From positions 5,190,330 through 5,254,329 of the forward strand of contig BCHX01000002.1 of the NCBI GenBank assembly GCA_001599755.1: a stretch of 64,000 nt of DNA, written 5' to 3'. This DNA comes from Gliomastix tumulicola (taxonomy: Eukaryota > Ascomycota > Sordariomycetes > Hypocreales > Bionectriaceae). Made by a program: the position numbers and the translations under genes. Below, piece after piece: positions 10,969-21,809 of the stretch; position 1 is the first letter of the stretch; each line of letters begins with the position of its first letter. Under the pieces are notes generated by a model that saw only the letters and a list, made by a program, of their open reading frames with translations, was not told where the DNA came from and searched no databases.

Positions 10969-13439
10969 TCAAGTATCCAATTCTTCATAGCCCAATTCCC
11001 CGTAGATTTCGCGGTTGTCATCCGACTCCATAGAGGCATCATCGTCATGCCCGTCATCCCGACCCGCAGAGGCATTTTCGCTGCTGCTGCTGAGTGTGTC
11101 GAAATATTTGACAACTTTGGCATGGCCGTGGATCTTGGCAATGTCCTTTGCAGACTCCCCCTTCACATTGGCGGCCCCGACGTCGCAGCCGAGGGAGACA
11201 AGGCACGTGACTGGTCCCAGCGATCCGTTCCGGGCCGCCTGATGCAGCGGCGTATCCCCATACACATCACGGGTGTTGACATCGGCCCCCGACTCGGACA
11301 AGAGCTCGATGGCCCGCCGACTACCGCTCAGGGCCGCCATGGCGACTGGCGTTTGCTGCCTCTTATCCCGCGCGTTGACGCCGGCCCCGAGGCCGATCAG
11401 CGCTCTTATTGCATCGGTCTTCCGGAACCTGGCGGCCGCATGGAGCGGAGTACGCATTTCTCCGTCTCGGCCATTGACCTGGGCTCCGAAGGCCGCCAAT
11501 AATCCGATCATGGCAGAGTCTCCCTGAGTGGCCGCTCCATGGAGGGTCACGCCTTTGCTTTTTCTGCCCAGACTCGAATCTTCGCGCGCAACCGCAACCG
11601 CCGGATGCATACTCGGATCGATGGGCATGGCCTCGCCTTTCCGCGACTTGTGACCTTGGCGTTGTGGAGGAGAAGAAGAAGTTCTTGCTATCAGGCCCCC
11701 GATGAACTCTGCAACTTCGACGTGTCCGTTCCTTTCAGCTTCTTCAAGAGGGGAGGTGTCATCGGGCCCGAGGACGGAAAGGCTAGCCCCTCGGTCCGTC
11801 AGATACTTGACCACATTGAGATGGCCATTGCAGGCAGCAATCCAGAGCGCCGTCACTCCTTGTTTCCAGTCTCGCTGCTCGATATCAGCTCCGTCCGAGA
11901 CGAGAGCGTCAACATCAGCGAGGTCACCCATCAAAGCGGCGTGAAGTAGGGGAGATAGCCGTGGCGGCGGAGTCCCAGCGTCATTTGCTGGTCGGTCAAG
12001 GTCGGACTTGGACTGCATATTCCTAGGGCTGATTCTTTTGACGTCTTCGACGGGAACGAGCCTCGGTGACACCTCCACGTCGCACATTTCTCCAAATATA
12101 CGTTCCCAGTAAAGGTTCTGATCGACAATCGCAAGGTCATTGGCAGGTATAGCTGTGATCAACGTTTCGGTGAGGCGGCTTTCCACCGTCGTCAGACCCC
12201 GCTGGCCGGATGGCTCGTCAACTGTGCTCCCAGACGATCCCGAGGTAGTAGAAGAAGCATCATCACTAAGTGCGGGTTAGCAAGCATCAGGCATGAAGTC
12301 TATGCGGTGGACGTACACTTCTTCTTCTTCTTCCTCTGAAGGTAGCACCGAGAAGGCTGGCTTATAGGATGCTACCCAGGAGTGGCTTGACGCTTCCTTC
12401 CAGCCGAGCCTATGGGACGGGTCGGGTATTGTTGCGGTGAGTACGAATCTCAGCGCCGATGGGAAATATAGAATACCCCGAGTCCCCAGAAACTCGTTTG
12501 TGGGGGTGTTCTTCTCCTCGCGGAATATTTGCTTCGTCAGGAGGAAGAAAGCCGTCGCGCCCACCGACCACATGTCCGCGAGTCTGAGGTCTATCTTGTG
12601 GTATTCCGTAGGCGGACAAAAGAGCTCTGGGGCCATGTACATATGCGAGCCGATGCTGACTGCCGTGATCGTCGCGTCGACGCTCTTGCTGATACCAAAG
12701 TCGGCCAGTTTGACCCACCAGGATGAGCCGCTGTCTGATGAGGCGCTATTTGATGATGGGTATTGCTGTATCAGGATGTTCTATGGCATTGTCAGAACTT
12801 GAACGGTGTGGCAGAAATGCTGGCTGCCGGCCATACCTGTGGCTTCACGTCCCTGTGAGCGAATCCGGCCTCGTGCATGATGCCTAGACCGTGCAGCACC
12901 TGACCAATAATCTGCTGGGCATCTTGCTCGGGGAGGGGGCCATGCTTCTCGACGAATGTCTGCAGATCTCCGTGGGGGAGGTAGTCCAGGGCAATGCACA
13001 GATCCCCCCTGCCCTTGGAGAAGTACCAGCCCAGCATCCTGACAAAGAACTTGGAGTACTGAGATAGAAAGACAGGCATCAGCAAGCGCAAAGTCTCTAG
13101 ACACAGATAATAGATACCCACCCGCTCGTGCGAGAAGCGCGCCATGGTCCCCAGCTCCGAGATATACCGCGCTTTGTCGCCCTCGGGCCCGACGCACCGG
13201 ATGACCTTGAGCGCGCGCTCGGCATTTTCCCGGGGCCCTCTGCTGACGCACCTCTGCAGCAGCACTATTCCCTGTCCACCCTCGCCGAGGACCCGGGACC
13301 TCTCCCATGTCTCCCGTCGGGGAGGAGCCGAGGGCGGCAGTGCGGGATCGTGGACGAGGTGCGTGACGCGACGGCGGCTGCCGCCTCCTTGGGTCTCGAG
13401 TCGGAAGTCTAGAGGGAGCCGTCTATCAGGGCCGCCCAT
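10969..13439 (-). CDS. Protein kinase fused to C-terminal ankyrin repeats
   Basis: Ser/Thr-type kinase, 766 residues from four exons: 13439-13122, 13058-12837, 12780-12317 and 12265-10969. Kinase motifs in order: glycine loop GEGGQGIV (52-59), Lys78 in ALKVI, HRDVKPQN (174-181), DFG (207-209) and MAPEL (229-233); all catalytic residues are present. An acidic run of Glu (about 329-334) closes the kinase part. Downstream are two ankyrin blocks: one begins after about residue 420 (LLHAALMGDLADVDALV and WIAACNGHLNVVKYL), the other is the run LHGAATQGDSAMIGLL to LHQAARNGSLGPV. The tail is acidic. No signal peptide or membrane segment. Intron 1 (13059-13121) is 63 nt, in frame and free of stops, so it could be misread as coding; removing it restores HER-YSKFFVRMLG, a normal kinase beta4/beta5 junction. 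The gene is convergent with the pseudo-calpain. The substrate is unknown. Confidence 0.9.
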
Positions 13440-14253
13440 GGCTGCGACGGCGAGCGGACAAGACGCTCACGAGGTGATGTGCTTCGAGTGTGAGGTCGGT
13501 CGTGTTGGAATGTGCAAAGCTTGGAGGATGGACAAAAAGCGGGGGGAGAACCTCACCCATGCCCTCTATTGGCCATAAGGCACCTCAGCAGGACATCTGC
13601 TGTAAAGCTAAGCCCCTCCAGTGCTCGTTGGCCAATCATCCGACAGCCAAGGTGCTGGGGCTTCGCAGAAACACCTTGCAAAAAGCCTGACGGCTGACAC
13701 GCATACATATTGGGCTTTCTGTGGAGTTCAGCACGCCACCCTCCACCTGATAGGACGTTGGCGCCGGGAAAATAGGGTCTTGGTTGCCTTGTTTCGCCTG
13801 GGCTTCGATAGTTCGCATCCCAAACCTGACCCGTTTGTACAGTTATTAACGATTTACCATAGATGTCAGTACCCTCGGATAAAAGCAGAAGGGTGGTCTT
13901 GCCTTGGTGCCCCTTGAGATCACGAGCTCGTGTCCTTGCCAGCCAGTCTGTGATAGAGGCGCTGTTGGATTCAACCTTCAGCGCGCGCCCGGCTATTATC
14001 GTTAGTGCTCCTACCACAATGTAAAATAGGGACGACCCGTACTTGCATAGCAGTTTCTAACTCGTTCATTAACTACGCTGTTGCACGATTTATGTAGTGA
14101 CGCCATCGACGATTATATTTCCTCACGTGTTGAAGAAGGATGAATCTTAAGGCTGTCCCTCAATCTCTTCTCAGCCCCGAACTTGTCTGACTAACAATCC
14201 CATTTTTCCAGCATCTCCAACACTTTCAGATGTCTACCCCCTTCCGGGATGCT
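13440..14253. other. Intergenic region between the dioxygenase 3' end and the kinase-ankyrin start
   Basis: About 0.8 kb containing the promoter of the minus-strand kinase gene and the 3' flank of the dioxygenase. Open stretches occur on both strands, but none has recognisable protein features. Confidence 0.55.
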
Positions 14254-17070
14254 TCAGGCATCCTTCTTGATGCTCCTGCTCGTCAACTCAAGCGAGTCAG
14301 GCTCCCCGAAAATATGCTCGTACAGATCCGGCCCGAGAAGCTTCTTCGTATCGGGCCCTACCAAGCCCAGCATCCGCATCTCGGCCAAGCGCTTACGGGC
14401 CTTCCACTTCCGCAGCTTCCCATCCCAGTCAAAGGCGTTATTCCGTATCTGTGGCTTGGGCCCGACGAATTTCTCCACGTACGCGGAGAGCATGTTCGAG
14501 AAGAGCGTCTGGTATCGGGGCGTGCTGAGCGAGATCTCCTGGTTGGTGATCAGTTCCAGGAGCGGGCGCAGGAACGGGATCCAGAGGTCGGAGAAGTCCT
14601 CGGCGGCGAGTGTGGGCACCTGCTCGCCGAGTCTCTGGATGAATGTGGTCATGAGCTCTCCGTCTTCGCCCTCGGGCTGGCTCGCGATGAGGTTGTTGAC
14701 AAAGTCCACGAGCTCGTCTACGCTGACGACCACGCCGGGGTCGATGGCTGGAAGCTTCCGGTGGCCTCGGCGCGTCTTGCTGGGTGGAATGTGGGCGCGC
14801 ATCTTGGAGAACTCGACGTTCGTGACGAAGGAAGCTAGGACCTCAGCGTAAAGACCCTCGCTCTGCGGGAAGCCCGGGGCAAGCAGCTGCTTCAGGAACA
14901 CGAGCATGAATGCAGGGCTGTCTCCTCGCCCTTTGACCTTTTCGGCACTAATTATCGTCAGTCAGGTCCATCGAACAGATCATCAGAGAACCTACAACTC
15001 GGCAATGACTGCCTCGGGATCTGGGAAGTAGCGTGCCATGTCGAGCAATGCTGGGGTGTCGTCTCGAAACAGCCGTCGGGACCGCTTCGCGGGCGTGGAC
15101 ACAGCGACTTGAACATCCAGGCACTCTGCGAGAGTTTCGCGAGTCCACAAGAGGATAGGGTCATCTGGTCTGGCCTCTTTTTCGGTGGTCGCTTGGTCCA
15201 GGGGGCAGATCTGGGAAACGGCCTTGAGCGGTAGACGGAGACAGTCGAACTCCAAGACGGCAGTTTTCAACCTGCGCAGCCGGGTTAGATGTGCATAACT
15301 GGGATGGGCTGCAATATACTCTCACCCGTGCTGCACTTCCCCCCATCGTTCGCTTCTGGAGCTTGCCAGGTTCTCATCGTCAACCCACTGCTTCACCCAT
15401 GCGAAAAACTCGAACGGCATCCGGCCTCCATGATTCGCGGCACACCTCTCGAAGACATCGTGCGCCTTGAGTCGAATCGCTGCTTCGGCCACCGCATTTG
15501 AGCCCTTATAGTCAACAACCACCGGGTCCGTTGTCTTGCCCTGGATAGTGGTTTGAGGCTTCCACAACGGCTCGCAGATGGATTCAAAGATCTCGCGTGC
15601 GCGGCCGCCAACATCGTCGGAAGAGCAGTTGCCCAAATATCGAGTAACTGTGCCGAGGTTCTTGTTCCAGTCTTTCGACTCCGAAGGCTTCAGGAACGAC
15701 ATGAGGGAGTCATATGGGATGAGAATGACAGCCTAGACACACGGTCAGCTCTGGTCGAGGGCATTTAGGGTGGGAGAACTTACCGTCACACGGTACCAAT
15801 GCTTCGAAACTCGGCCCTGGAAGGTCAATGTCAGTCAGCAACGCCAATGATCTTCTGACGATGATTGAACCCACCTCATTCCCAGCGTGGCCCGGCTCTG
15901 AATCTTCCGGCCATAACCCCTCGAAGCTCTTTTCATCTAGTATCGCATCGTTGTCAAGCTTGGCCTTTCTCATGACGACGTTGTTCTCCATATCGATCAC
16001 CGACTTGATCTTGTACTTCTCGTTCCAGATTGTGCCCGCTTCCGGCGTATCTGAACCCCAATCCGAATGGTCCTCCTCCTCCCATGTTGTCTTCTGCAGC
16101 GCCCCAAAGAGCAGCTCGAACCCGAGGTCCCGTGACAACACTCGCAAGACCTGCACCTGCGCTGCATCCCGGCCCTTGAGCCTGGCGAGAGAGATGCTGG
16201 CCTCGCTGTAGTTGTGGTCGAGCACGTGGTACAGCTGGGGATACTTGCGTCCCTCGACGGGCTCAGACAGCCACTGCCGAAGGCTCTCGCGGAGTCTGGC
16301 CTTATCGGCCCCCTGCAGGGCGATCACGGCTTCGTCCCGGGGCGAGCCGGGGTCGACGGCGAGGTTGAAGGTGAGCACCCAGCGGTAGCCCGACTCGACG
16401 GGGAGGACCTCGTGCGACACATCTGCGTACCAGCAGGCGAAAGACTGAGGAGTCTTGGACGACTTGAAGATCTTTTCAGTGCCGAGGTGGTTGAGGACGA
16501 TATCACCGCCCGTGTGGACAGACGGGAGGGCGATAACGAGGGTACCGAACATGCCAGGGATCTTCTGTGTGCTGGTCCAGCGTAAGTAGAATTCCAAGCG
16601 CGGGGGAATGCTGGACTCGCTCACTCCGTGTGAGGCTTGAACAAGGCCCCCTTCTCGTAGATGAGCATCTTGTACAGCTCGGCCCTGATCTCGCCAGTGA
16701 CACCCAGCTTGGGGGCGATCTCACGCTCGCAGAGGTCCCCGAGCCACGCGTCCCATTTTGGGCCGCTGACCGTGAACTGACTCGCGTCAAGCTCCCACGT
16801 ATTGCGCACAGACTTGTCGATCAGGGTCTTCTCGCCCTTGCCGTAGGGCGCCTGGTGCGCCTGGGCAATGAGCTCGCGGGCCTGTGCCTCGTCAAGTGGC
16901 ATGCGGAGAGCCCCGTCGATGCCGGGCAGGGAGATGGCACAAGGCGGAGGCTGGTCTAGAGCAGCGCCAGCAGCGAAAACCCCGGAGGTCTGGATGTTTT
17001 TCAAGGCCTCGAGGACATCTTCCTTTCGGAAGGTGCTGTCGTGAGAGTGAGAGTCGGCAGAGAAAGACAT
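14254..17070 (-). CDS. Fe(II)/2-oxoglutarate-dependent dioxygenase (prolyl-4-hydroxylase-like), large fungal type
   Basis: Uses Fe(II), O2 and 2-oxoglutarate to hydroxylate an unknown substrate. Six exons give 850 residues: 17070-16625, 16571-15875, 15816-15784, 15732-15326, 15271-14996 and 14947-14254. The iron facial triad and 2OG anchor are clear: His147 and Asp149 (KPHTD, created by the first splice), His202 (ADVSHEV) and Arg212 (ESGYRWVLTFNL). Between them, KIPGMFGTLVIALP and HTGGDIVL fit the double-stranded beta-helix. The roughly 600 residues after the catalytic core match nothing I recognise; the architecture resembles a family of large, uncharacterised fungal 2OG proteins. The third exon is only 33 nt (11 residues). 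No signal peptide, so probably cytoplasmic or nuclear. A TATATATA lies 86 bp upstream. Confidence 0.88.
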
Positions 17071-17155
17071 GTTGCTTGTAAAAAGGGTGGTGGCTGGGAA
17101 TGGTCGATGTTGAAGCCGTCGTCGATGTGGCGAGGTTCAATGGAAAGAGTGAGGC

Positions 17156-17163
17156 TATATATA
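17156..17163 (-). promoter_or_regulatory. TATA box of the 2OG dioxygenase gene
   Basis: TATATATA sits 86 bp upstream of the dioxygenase ATG at 17070 on the minus strand. Assigned from motif and spacing. Confidence 0.5.
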
Positions 17164-19055
17164 CGCGATGTCAATACATTATCTTCCTCGATTGGAGACG
17201 TTGCTGCCTGATAATCTGGGTCTGTCTCTCAGATAATATATTGATTGCTGTGTGTTGCCTTGTAGCCACGACAGGGGTGAGCTTCATCTAGCGTGAAGCC
17301 GTCCACGTCAAAACCAAGCGTCCGTTCACTAGATGGGTTCTGAAGAGCTATCGGCTGTCCACAAGATGGATCAAAAGGAGTTGCATCGTGGCAGGTGACG
17401 AGGCCGCTTTTTGCCTTGAGTGAGGTTGCCTCGGCGCCGGCGGAAATGCTCCGTTGGGGAGCGAGGCCAACACAGCAAGGTAGGGGTGACGATATTGTTA
17501 CTTCCACTCTCTCGACCATTGTGATGAGTCATTTCCATTGGAGTGAGGCTTTGCCAAATTGCTCAAACCTTGATAGACGGTCGTCGTGAACTCTATGGTC
17601 ATCCATGGCAACTGCTCTGAGCGTGAAGCACTCTGTCTGTGATCTCTGTTGACAAATCAAAGGATCCCCAGGGCAACTAGTAACGTCTTAATATTTTTAT
17701 ATTTATCTAATTACTATTTTAACTGCATCTATAAAAACGAGGTTACTGACTGCATTCTGATTAGAGTGTCTAAAATGTGGCAAACACAGTGTGTCTCTAC
17801 GTGCACTGTATCTGCACTGTACCCAGCCATCTGGATTGTTGCCTAACCTCACTCTCCCAACAACCCTCCGAACTACGTCACTGGCCTACTTGGCAATAAT
17901 AGTCTTGAATGCAAATAAGATGGATGCGTCGTGGGTTGAGTCAGTATCCACAAGAGTAATCGACATCCTTCTCTTGGGGGTTGATGCGCCACTTCAAGAT
18001 TGTGAGCGTTGCCTGATACAAACCTCCGTTGCCAACCCCAACAAGATCCAACAAAACGCAATTGAAAACAACCTTATCAGGGTGACTGATGGGATGCATG
18101 AAACACCCCTCTGGCAGTTCCGAAGTCTGACCAGCCCGGCTCCAACGGTATCGTCACGACTATCACTGCACCTCGATTCTCTCAAGATACCGAGTATCAA
18201 CATGGCTGCTGAACAGAAAGTCCAGCTCTCGCTCACCATGCGCACCAACGGCACTCTCTTCATCCGCGACCCGTTCCAGCTGAACCATTGAAGTTCCTCA
18301 TCACGGTCAAGCAAATATACGCGAGATGCGATCCGAGGGCTGGGTGTTTGGGGAGCCTCAGGCGGGACTTGGGATGACTATCGATGAGGAACATAGCGAT
18401 GCAACGTTCGCAATCACTGAGTAACGGGGTCACCACGGGACTGCTGCTTGGGGGACGCCACTCGGGTGCAATTACGTGAAAGTGCCGCCGCGACCTCGCC
18501 GGCCCACGCCGCATCGAGAACATCTCCAACCAGAGCTTTGGGCATGACAGCTTCGGTCTTCGGCGCCGTTGAAAGGCCGGCGCAAGTGACATCAGTACAG
18601 CAGCGCGCACGTTAAGAGGCCGTGTCGGATATATTCCGGTTCCAGATTATTTGATTCCAAATCGCTTCTCCCATCCCCGCTGGGGACCCTAATATTGACG
18701 TTCTAGGACTCAATATCGTTCTAGCATACCAGCCAATCCTTCCCGCCATGTCTCAGGAATTCGTCGGCAGTCCTGGCGCCTTCTCTCCCCGGCATTTGAC
18801 CGACAAATGAGCTACACGATCCCGGGGATATGAACTAGCGCCACCCCGGCGGTCCGGCCTTCGCGTACTAACAGCCCCGGAGGAACGGGCTGGCGATGGA
18901 GACGGTGCACAAGGATCACGGAGGAGCGCGGGGGATGACCAGGACCTACTATCACTCCGTCTTCTGCAGCATTCTAGAATGTGAATTATTCTGAGGGGCA
19001 GCAATATACCAAATGCACGCGGAGTCTCGAAATCAATGTCACGCTGAGAGTCCGC

Positions 19056-19079
19056 CTATCAGCCACCCCGCACTGATAG
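19056..19079. promoter_or_regulatory. Inverted repeat with paired GATA cores upstream of the SDR
   Basis: CTATCAG (19056-19062) and CTGATAG (19073-19079) are exact reverse complements separated by 10 nt. Each arm contains a GATA core, so a dimeric GATA-factor site is possible. It lies about 180 bp before the SDR start. Confidence 0.5.
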
Positions 19080-19081
19080 TC

Positions 19082-19108
19082 GATTACCAACGCCGCTGAT
19101 TGGTAATC
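19082..19108. promoter_or_regulatory. Second inverted repeat with a CCAAT-type core upstream of the SDR
   Basis: GATTACCAA (19082-19090) and TTGGTAATC (19100-19108) are perfect 9-bp inverted arms around a 9-nt spacer. The right arm and its preceding bases form GATTGG, the reverse of a CCAATC box. It begins three bases after the preceding inverted repeat. Confidence 0.5.
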
Positions 19109-19160
19109 CGGCGGGAACGTCATATCCGGCCGCTATGAGGTTATCCCACCATCGCGCTGA

Positions 19161-19166
19161 TATAAG
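19161..19166 (+). promoter_or_regulatory. TATA-like element of the SDR gene
   Basis: TATAAG lies 96 bp upstream of the ATG at 19257, downstream of the two inverted repeats. Assigned by motif and position. Confidence 0.4.
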
Positions 19167-19256
19167 TGAGGCCGATGCCCGTCAGCGACAGTCAAGAAAT
19201 TCAGAACTATTTTTATTCCTTCATCAAGCAGCAGATCATAGTAAATCACATACGCA

Positions 19257-20148
19257 ATGGCCTCCAAGTTTTACGCAATCGTCGCTGGTGTTGGCCCTGG
19301 CACAGGTAACAATATCCGTCCACCATCTGCGTCCCTCGCTAACACCATCCAGGCCGCTCTGCCGCTGTCAGATTCGCCAAGGACTACTCTGTCGTGCTTC
19401 TCGCTCGTCGTGCCGAGAGCTACGAGAGCGTCGTGACGGAGATCAACAACTCGGGCGGCAAGGCCATCGGCATCACCACCGACGTCGCTGATCCCACATC
19501 CCTGGGGCAGGCTTTCAAGTCCATCAAGGAGCAGCTTCCCGACAGCAAGCTCGCGGCCGCCATTTACAACGTCAACGGAGGCTTCTCCCGCAAGCCGTTC
19601 CTGGAGCTCACCTACGACGAGCTCAATGCCGCTCTGGACGGCACAGTGTGAGTAGTCCTCGAGACAAAGCCGGTGGAGTGTACTGACATCCGCAGCAAAT
19701 CATTCTATCTCTTCGCCCAGGAGACACTCCCACAGCTCCTGGAATCGGTCCCCGACTCCCCTCACCCTCCTTCTCTCATCGTCACAGGCGCGACCGCGTC
19801 GGTCAGGGGCTCCCCGCTGTTCGGGTCTTTCGCCGCCGGCAAGTTCGCCCTGCGCGCTCTCGGCCAGTCGCTTGCGAGGGAGTTCGGCCCCAAGGGCGTG
19901 CATGTCGCTCACGCCATCATTGACGGGGTGATTGACATCCCGAGGCTCAAGGAGTGGACGGTCAATGGGGGTGCTGAGGATGGCAAGATCAGCCCCGATG
20001 CGGTAAGTATACAAGGATCGATGTCTCTTTTCATGAACAGTCCTCTGATTCTCAATAGATTGCCGAGACGTACTGGCAGCTGCATGCTCAGCACCGATCC
20101 GCCTTTACGCAGGAGATTGACATCAGGCCCTACGTCGAGAAATTCTAG
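19257..20148 (+). CDS. Short-chain dehydrogenase/reductase lacking the catalytic Tyr
   Basis: NAD(P)-binding Rossmann protein of 246 residues from four exons: 19257-19305, 19353-19647, 19696-20002 and 20059-20148. The nucleotide-binding glycine motif is AGVGPGTGRS (10-19), followed by VVLLARR at the end of beta2. The usual active-site Y-x-x-x-K region reads LFGSFAAGKFALRALGQSLA, so the Lys is kept while the Tyr position is Phe. The following block REFGPKGVHVAHAIIDGVID matches a bacterial and fungal SDR subgroup I recall with the same Phe/Ala substitution, so this is a family trait rather than decay. The substrate is unknown. It is transcribed towards, but independently of, the RS-rich orphan gene downstream. 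Confidence 0.88.
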
Positions 20149-20618
20149 TCACTTTGGGATGACACCAGAGCCGAACGCTCAGTTTGAGAGAAACGATTCC
20201 AAACTATCCCAACAAGTAGACTTAGTTATCGAGTGTTCAAATTTAAGAATTATCCAAGCCCATGAGCGAATTCGGCCGTCATGTCCCCAGCCTGTTCAAC
20301 CGGGCATGTTCTCCTCTAACTAACCTACTTCAACTCCGAACGCTTTCTCGTTCAACCACTTCGGAAGAGACTTGATATAATCTCTCATGTTCTTGATTTT
20401 GATATTTGCACCACGCGGCTTTTGTTACTTCACAGATTGTACAATCTTCAGTTCTCCGGTTTTTATATAAGAAGCCTCAGTTTCTTGACCCCCGTATCAG
20501 AGGCCAATTCTTGCACCTACAGCGTTGACAAGTCGATCACAGTGTTTCTTCACATCCACCCTCCCAGTGGCTCCCTTTGATTTATTTTCAACCTCACTTG
20601 CCACTGTGCTTAACCAAG
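20149..20618. other. SDR to RS-protein spacer
   Basis: 470 bp with the SDR 3' flank and the leader of the next gene. TTTATATAAG near 20461-20470 could be its TATA element. No gene seen. Confidence 0.5.
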
Positions 20619-21809
20619 ATGTCGGGCTTCAGGACTCAACAGACCAGAGGTAGTGGGTTCCAGAGGCCTACCAGCTCCAGCAACTCGAGAAACGCCCCTC
20701 GTTCTGGCGAACTTCGCTACGACTTTGATGGGTACTCCGAGGCCGACGAGGATGAGAACCCTCGACAGACCAACAATCACCAGCGTCCCCGGAACACCAG
20801 AAGGAATACCACAAGGAACGCTCCCCCGCAGGGAGCCCAGTCAGCGAATCCCCGACCCCAGGGGTTTGCAGGCTCCAACCATTCCACTCATCAGCAGTAT
20901 CCCAACAGCACATGGGATCGCTTCATGGGCCAGGAGAGCAATCCCTTCCAAAACACCTACCAGAATTTCTCCCCATTTATGAATGCTGGTCAGTCTCAGC
21001 AGGGTCCATACGGTCCCTCCTGCGACAATGTGAACGGTCCTCAAACAAGGCCGCCGTTTACGCAGCGAGAGCGTCCTTATCCTGATCACCAGCCGCGCCC
21101 TTCTCCCAACACCCATGGCAATGGCACAGGCTGCGATTGCCTCCCGTGTCGTCTTGCGTCTTCAGGCTGCCCTACCGGCCGACGATGTGACGAGTATGAG
21201 CGGTCCAATCTCGGTTCCGACTTTTATGTCCCTTTCTTCAACGACGCCGGCCAGGACAACTCGACTCCCTCACCAGCTCGGCCAAGCACCCGCCCTCCTT
21301 ATTCGCGTGCCCAGCAGTCCCGCCGAGCAGACAGTCGGACAGGCCCCAGTCGCAGGCGCAGGTCTGCCAGACGCGAGTATTTCTCCAGACCCTCTGATGA
21401 CCCCAGGCTCTCTGAGCCTGTGAACTGGGATCACTTCAATAATCCTGCCTGGATCGACGGCAACGGGAACTATCGCTTCCCGGCCCCCAATGACCGGCCC
21501 CGTGATCGCAGCCCGTCGCTCTCTCCTAGAGCGCTGCCGCGTCGGCACACACATGGTTATGGTTCTCCTTCAGGCCGGCGGTCGTCACCCCACAGACATC
21601 ACACGAGTCCCATTCGACGTTATGGAACTCCCACGCCGCCGCCAAGATCTCCGCGAAGGTCTCTGTCAATGTCTCCGCGAAGATCTCTGTCAATGTCTCC
21701 GAGAAGGTCTGTGTCTTCCGGGAGTAGCGGCTGGGATGACCGGAGGGATCGACGGCGATCTAGCACAGACAGCCTGGACCAGCGATTTTGGCAATTCAGA
21801 CCTTGCTAG
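20619..21809 (+). CDS. Arg/Ser/Pro-rich protein with a central Cys cluster (unrecognised)
   Basis: A single exon of 396 residues; ATG 20619 (CCAAGATGTCG) is chosen. The chain is low-complexity and probably disordered: Asn/Gln/Arg-rich up to residue 165, then a Cys cluster at 172, 174, 177, 184 and 190 (pattern C-x-C-x2-C-x6-C-x5-C), then an Arg/Ser/Pro-rich half ending with three near-exact SPRRSLSM units (about residues 344-365). RS and SPRR tails are typical of splicing- or RNA-associated proteins phosphorylated by SR kinases, and the Cys cluster could bind a metal; both points are inference. No signal peptide or membrane segment. I do not recognise a family. Little-changed frame and unbiased start context support a real gene. 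Confidence 0.65.
   Translation: MSGFRTQQTRGSGFQRPTSSSNSRNAPRSGELRYDFDGYSEADEDENPRQTNNHQRPRNTRRNTTRNAPPQGAQSANPRPQGFAGSNHSTHQQYPNSTWDRFMGQESNPFQNTYQNFSPFMNAGQSQQGPYGPSCDNVNGPQTRPPFTQRERPYPDHQPRPSPNTHGNGTGCDCLPCRLASSGCPTGRRCDEYERSNLGSDFYVPFFNDAGQDNSTPSPARPSTRPPYSRAQQSRRADSRTGPSRRRRSARREYFSRPSDDPRLSEPVNWDHFNNPAWIDGNGNYRFPAPNDRPRDRSPSLSPRALPRRHTHGYGSPSGRRSSPHRHHTSPIRRYGTPTPPPRSPRRSLSMSPRRSLSMSPRRSVSSGSSGWDDRRDRRRSSTDSLDQRFWQFRPC
21649..21720 (+). repeat. Tandem 24-bp coding repeat (SPRRSLSM units)
   Basis: About three copies of a 24-bp unit starting CTCCGCGAAGGTCTCTGTCA, with a few substitutions between copies. They encode the repeated SPRRSLSM octapeptide at the C-terminus of the Arg/Ser-rich protein. 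In-frame length variation between isolates would be expected. Confidence 0.8.

Larger units (their letters stand above)
17071..19256. other. Divergent intergenic region (dioxygenase / SDR) with an AT-rich patch
   Basis: 2.2 kb. It holds a TATA box for the dioxygenase, an AT-rich patch at about 17690-17760 inside otherwise GC-balanced DNA, and twin inverted repeats plus TATAAG in front of the SDR. One open stretch around 17791-18291 has no family resemblance and crosses this low-complexity area; I do not call it a gene. Confidence 0.55.

Noticed and set aside
17791..18291. 166-codon plus-strand frame
   Set aside because: Covers an AT-rich patch and has no coherent protein pattern; a short piece near its end looks protein-like but is too little to call.
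18812..18850. Possible tRNA-like segment (GATCCCGGGGATATGAACTAG)
   Set aside because: No matching acceptor stem or T-loop consensus could be laid out around it.
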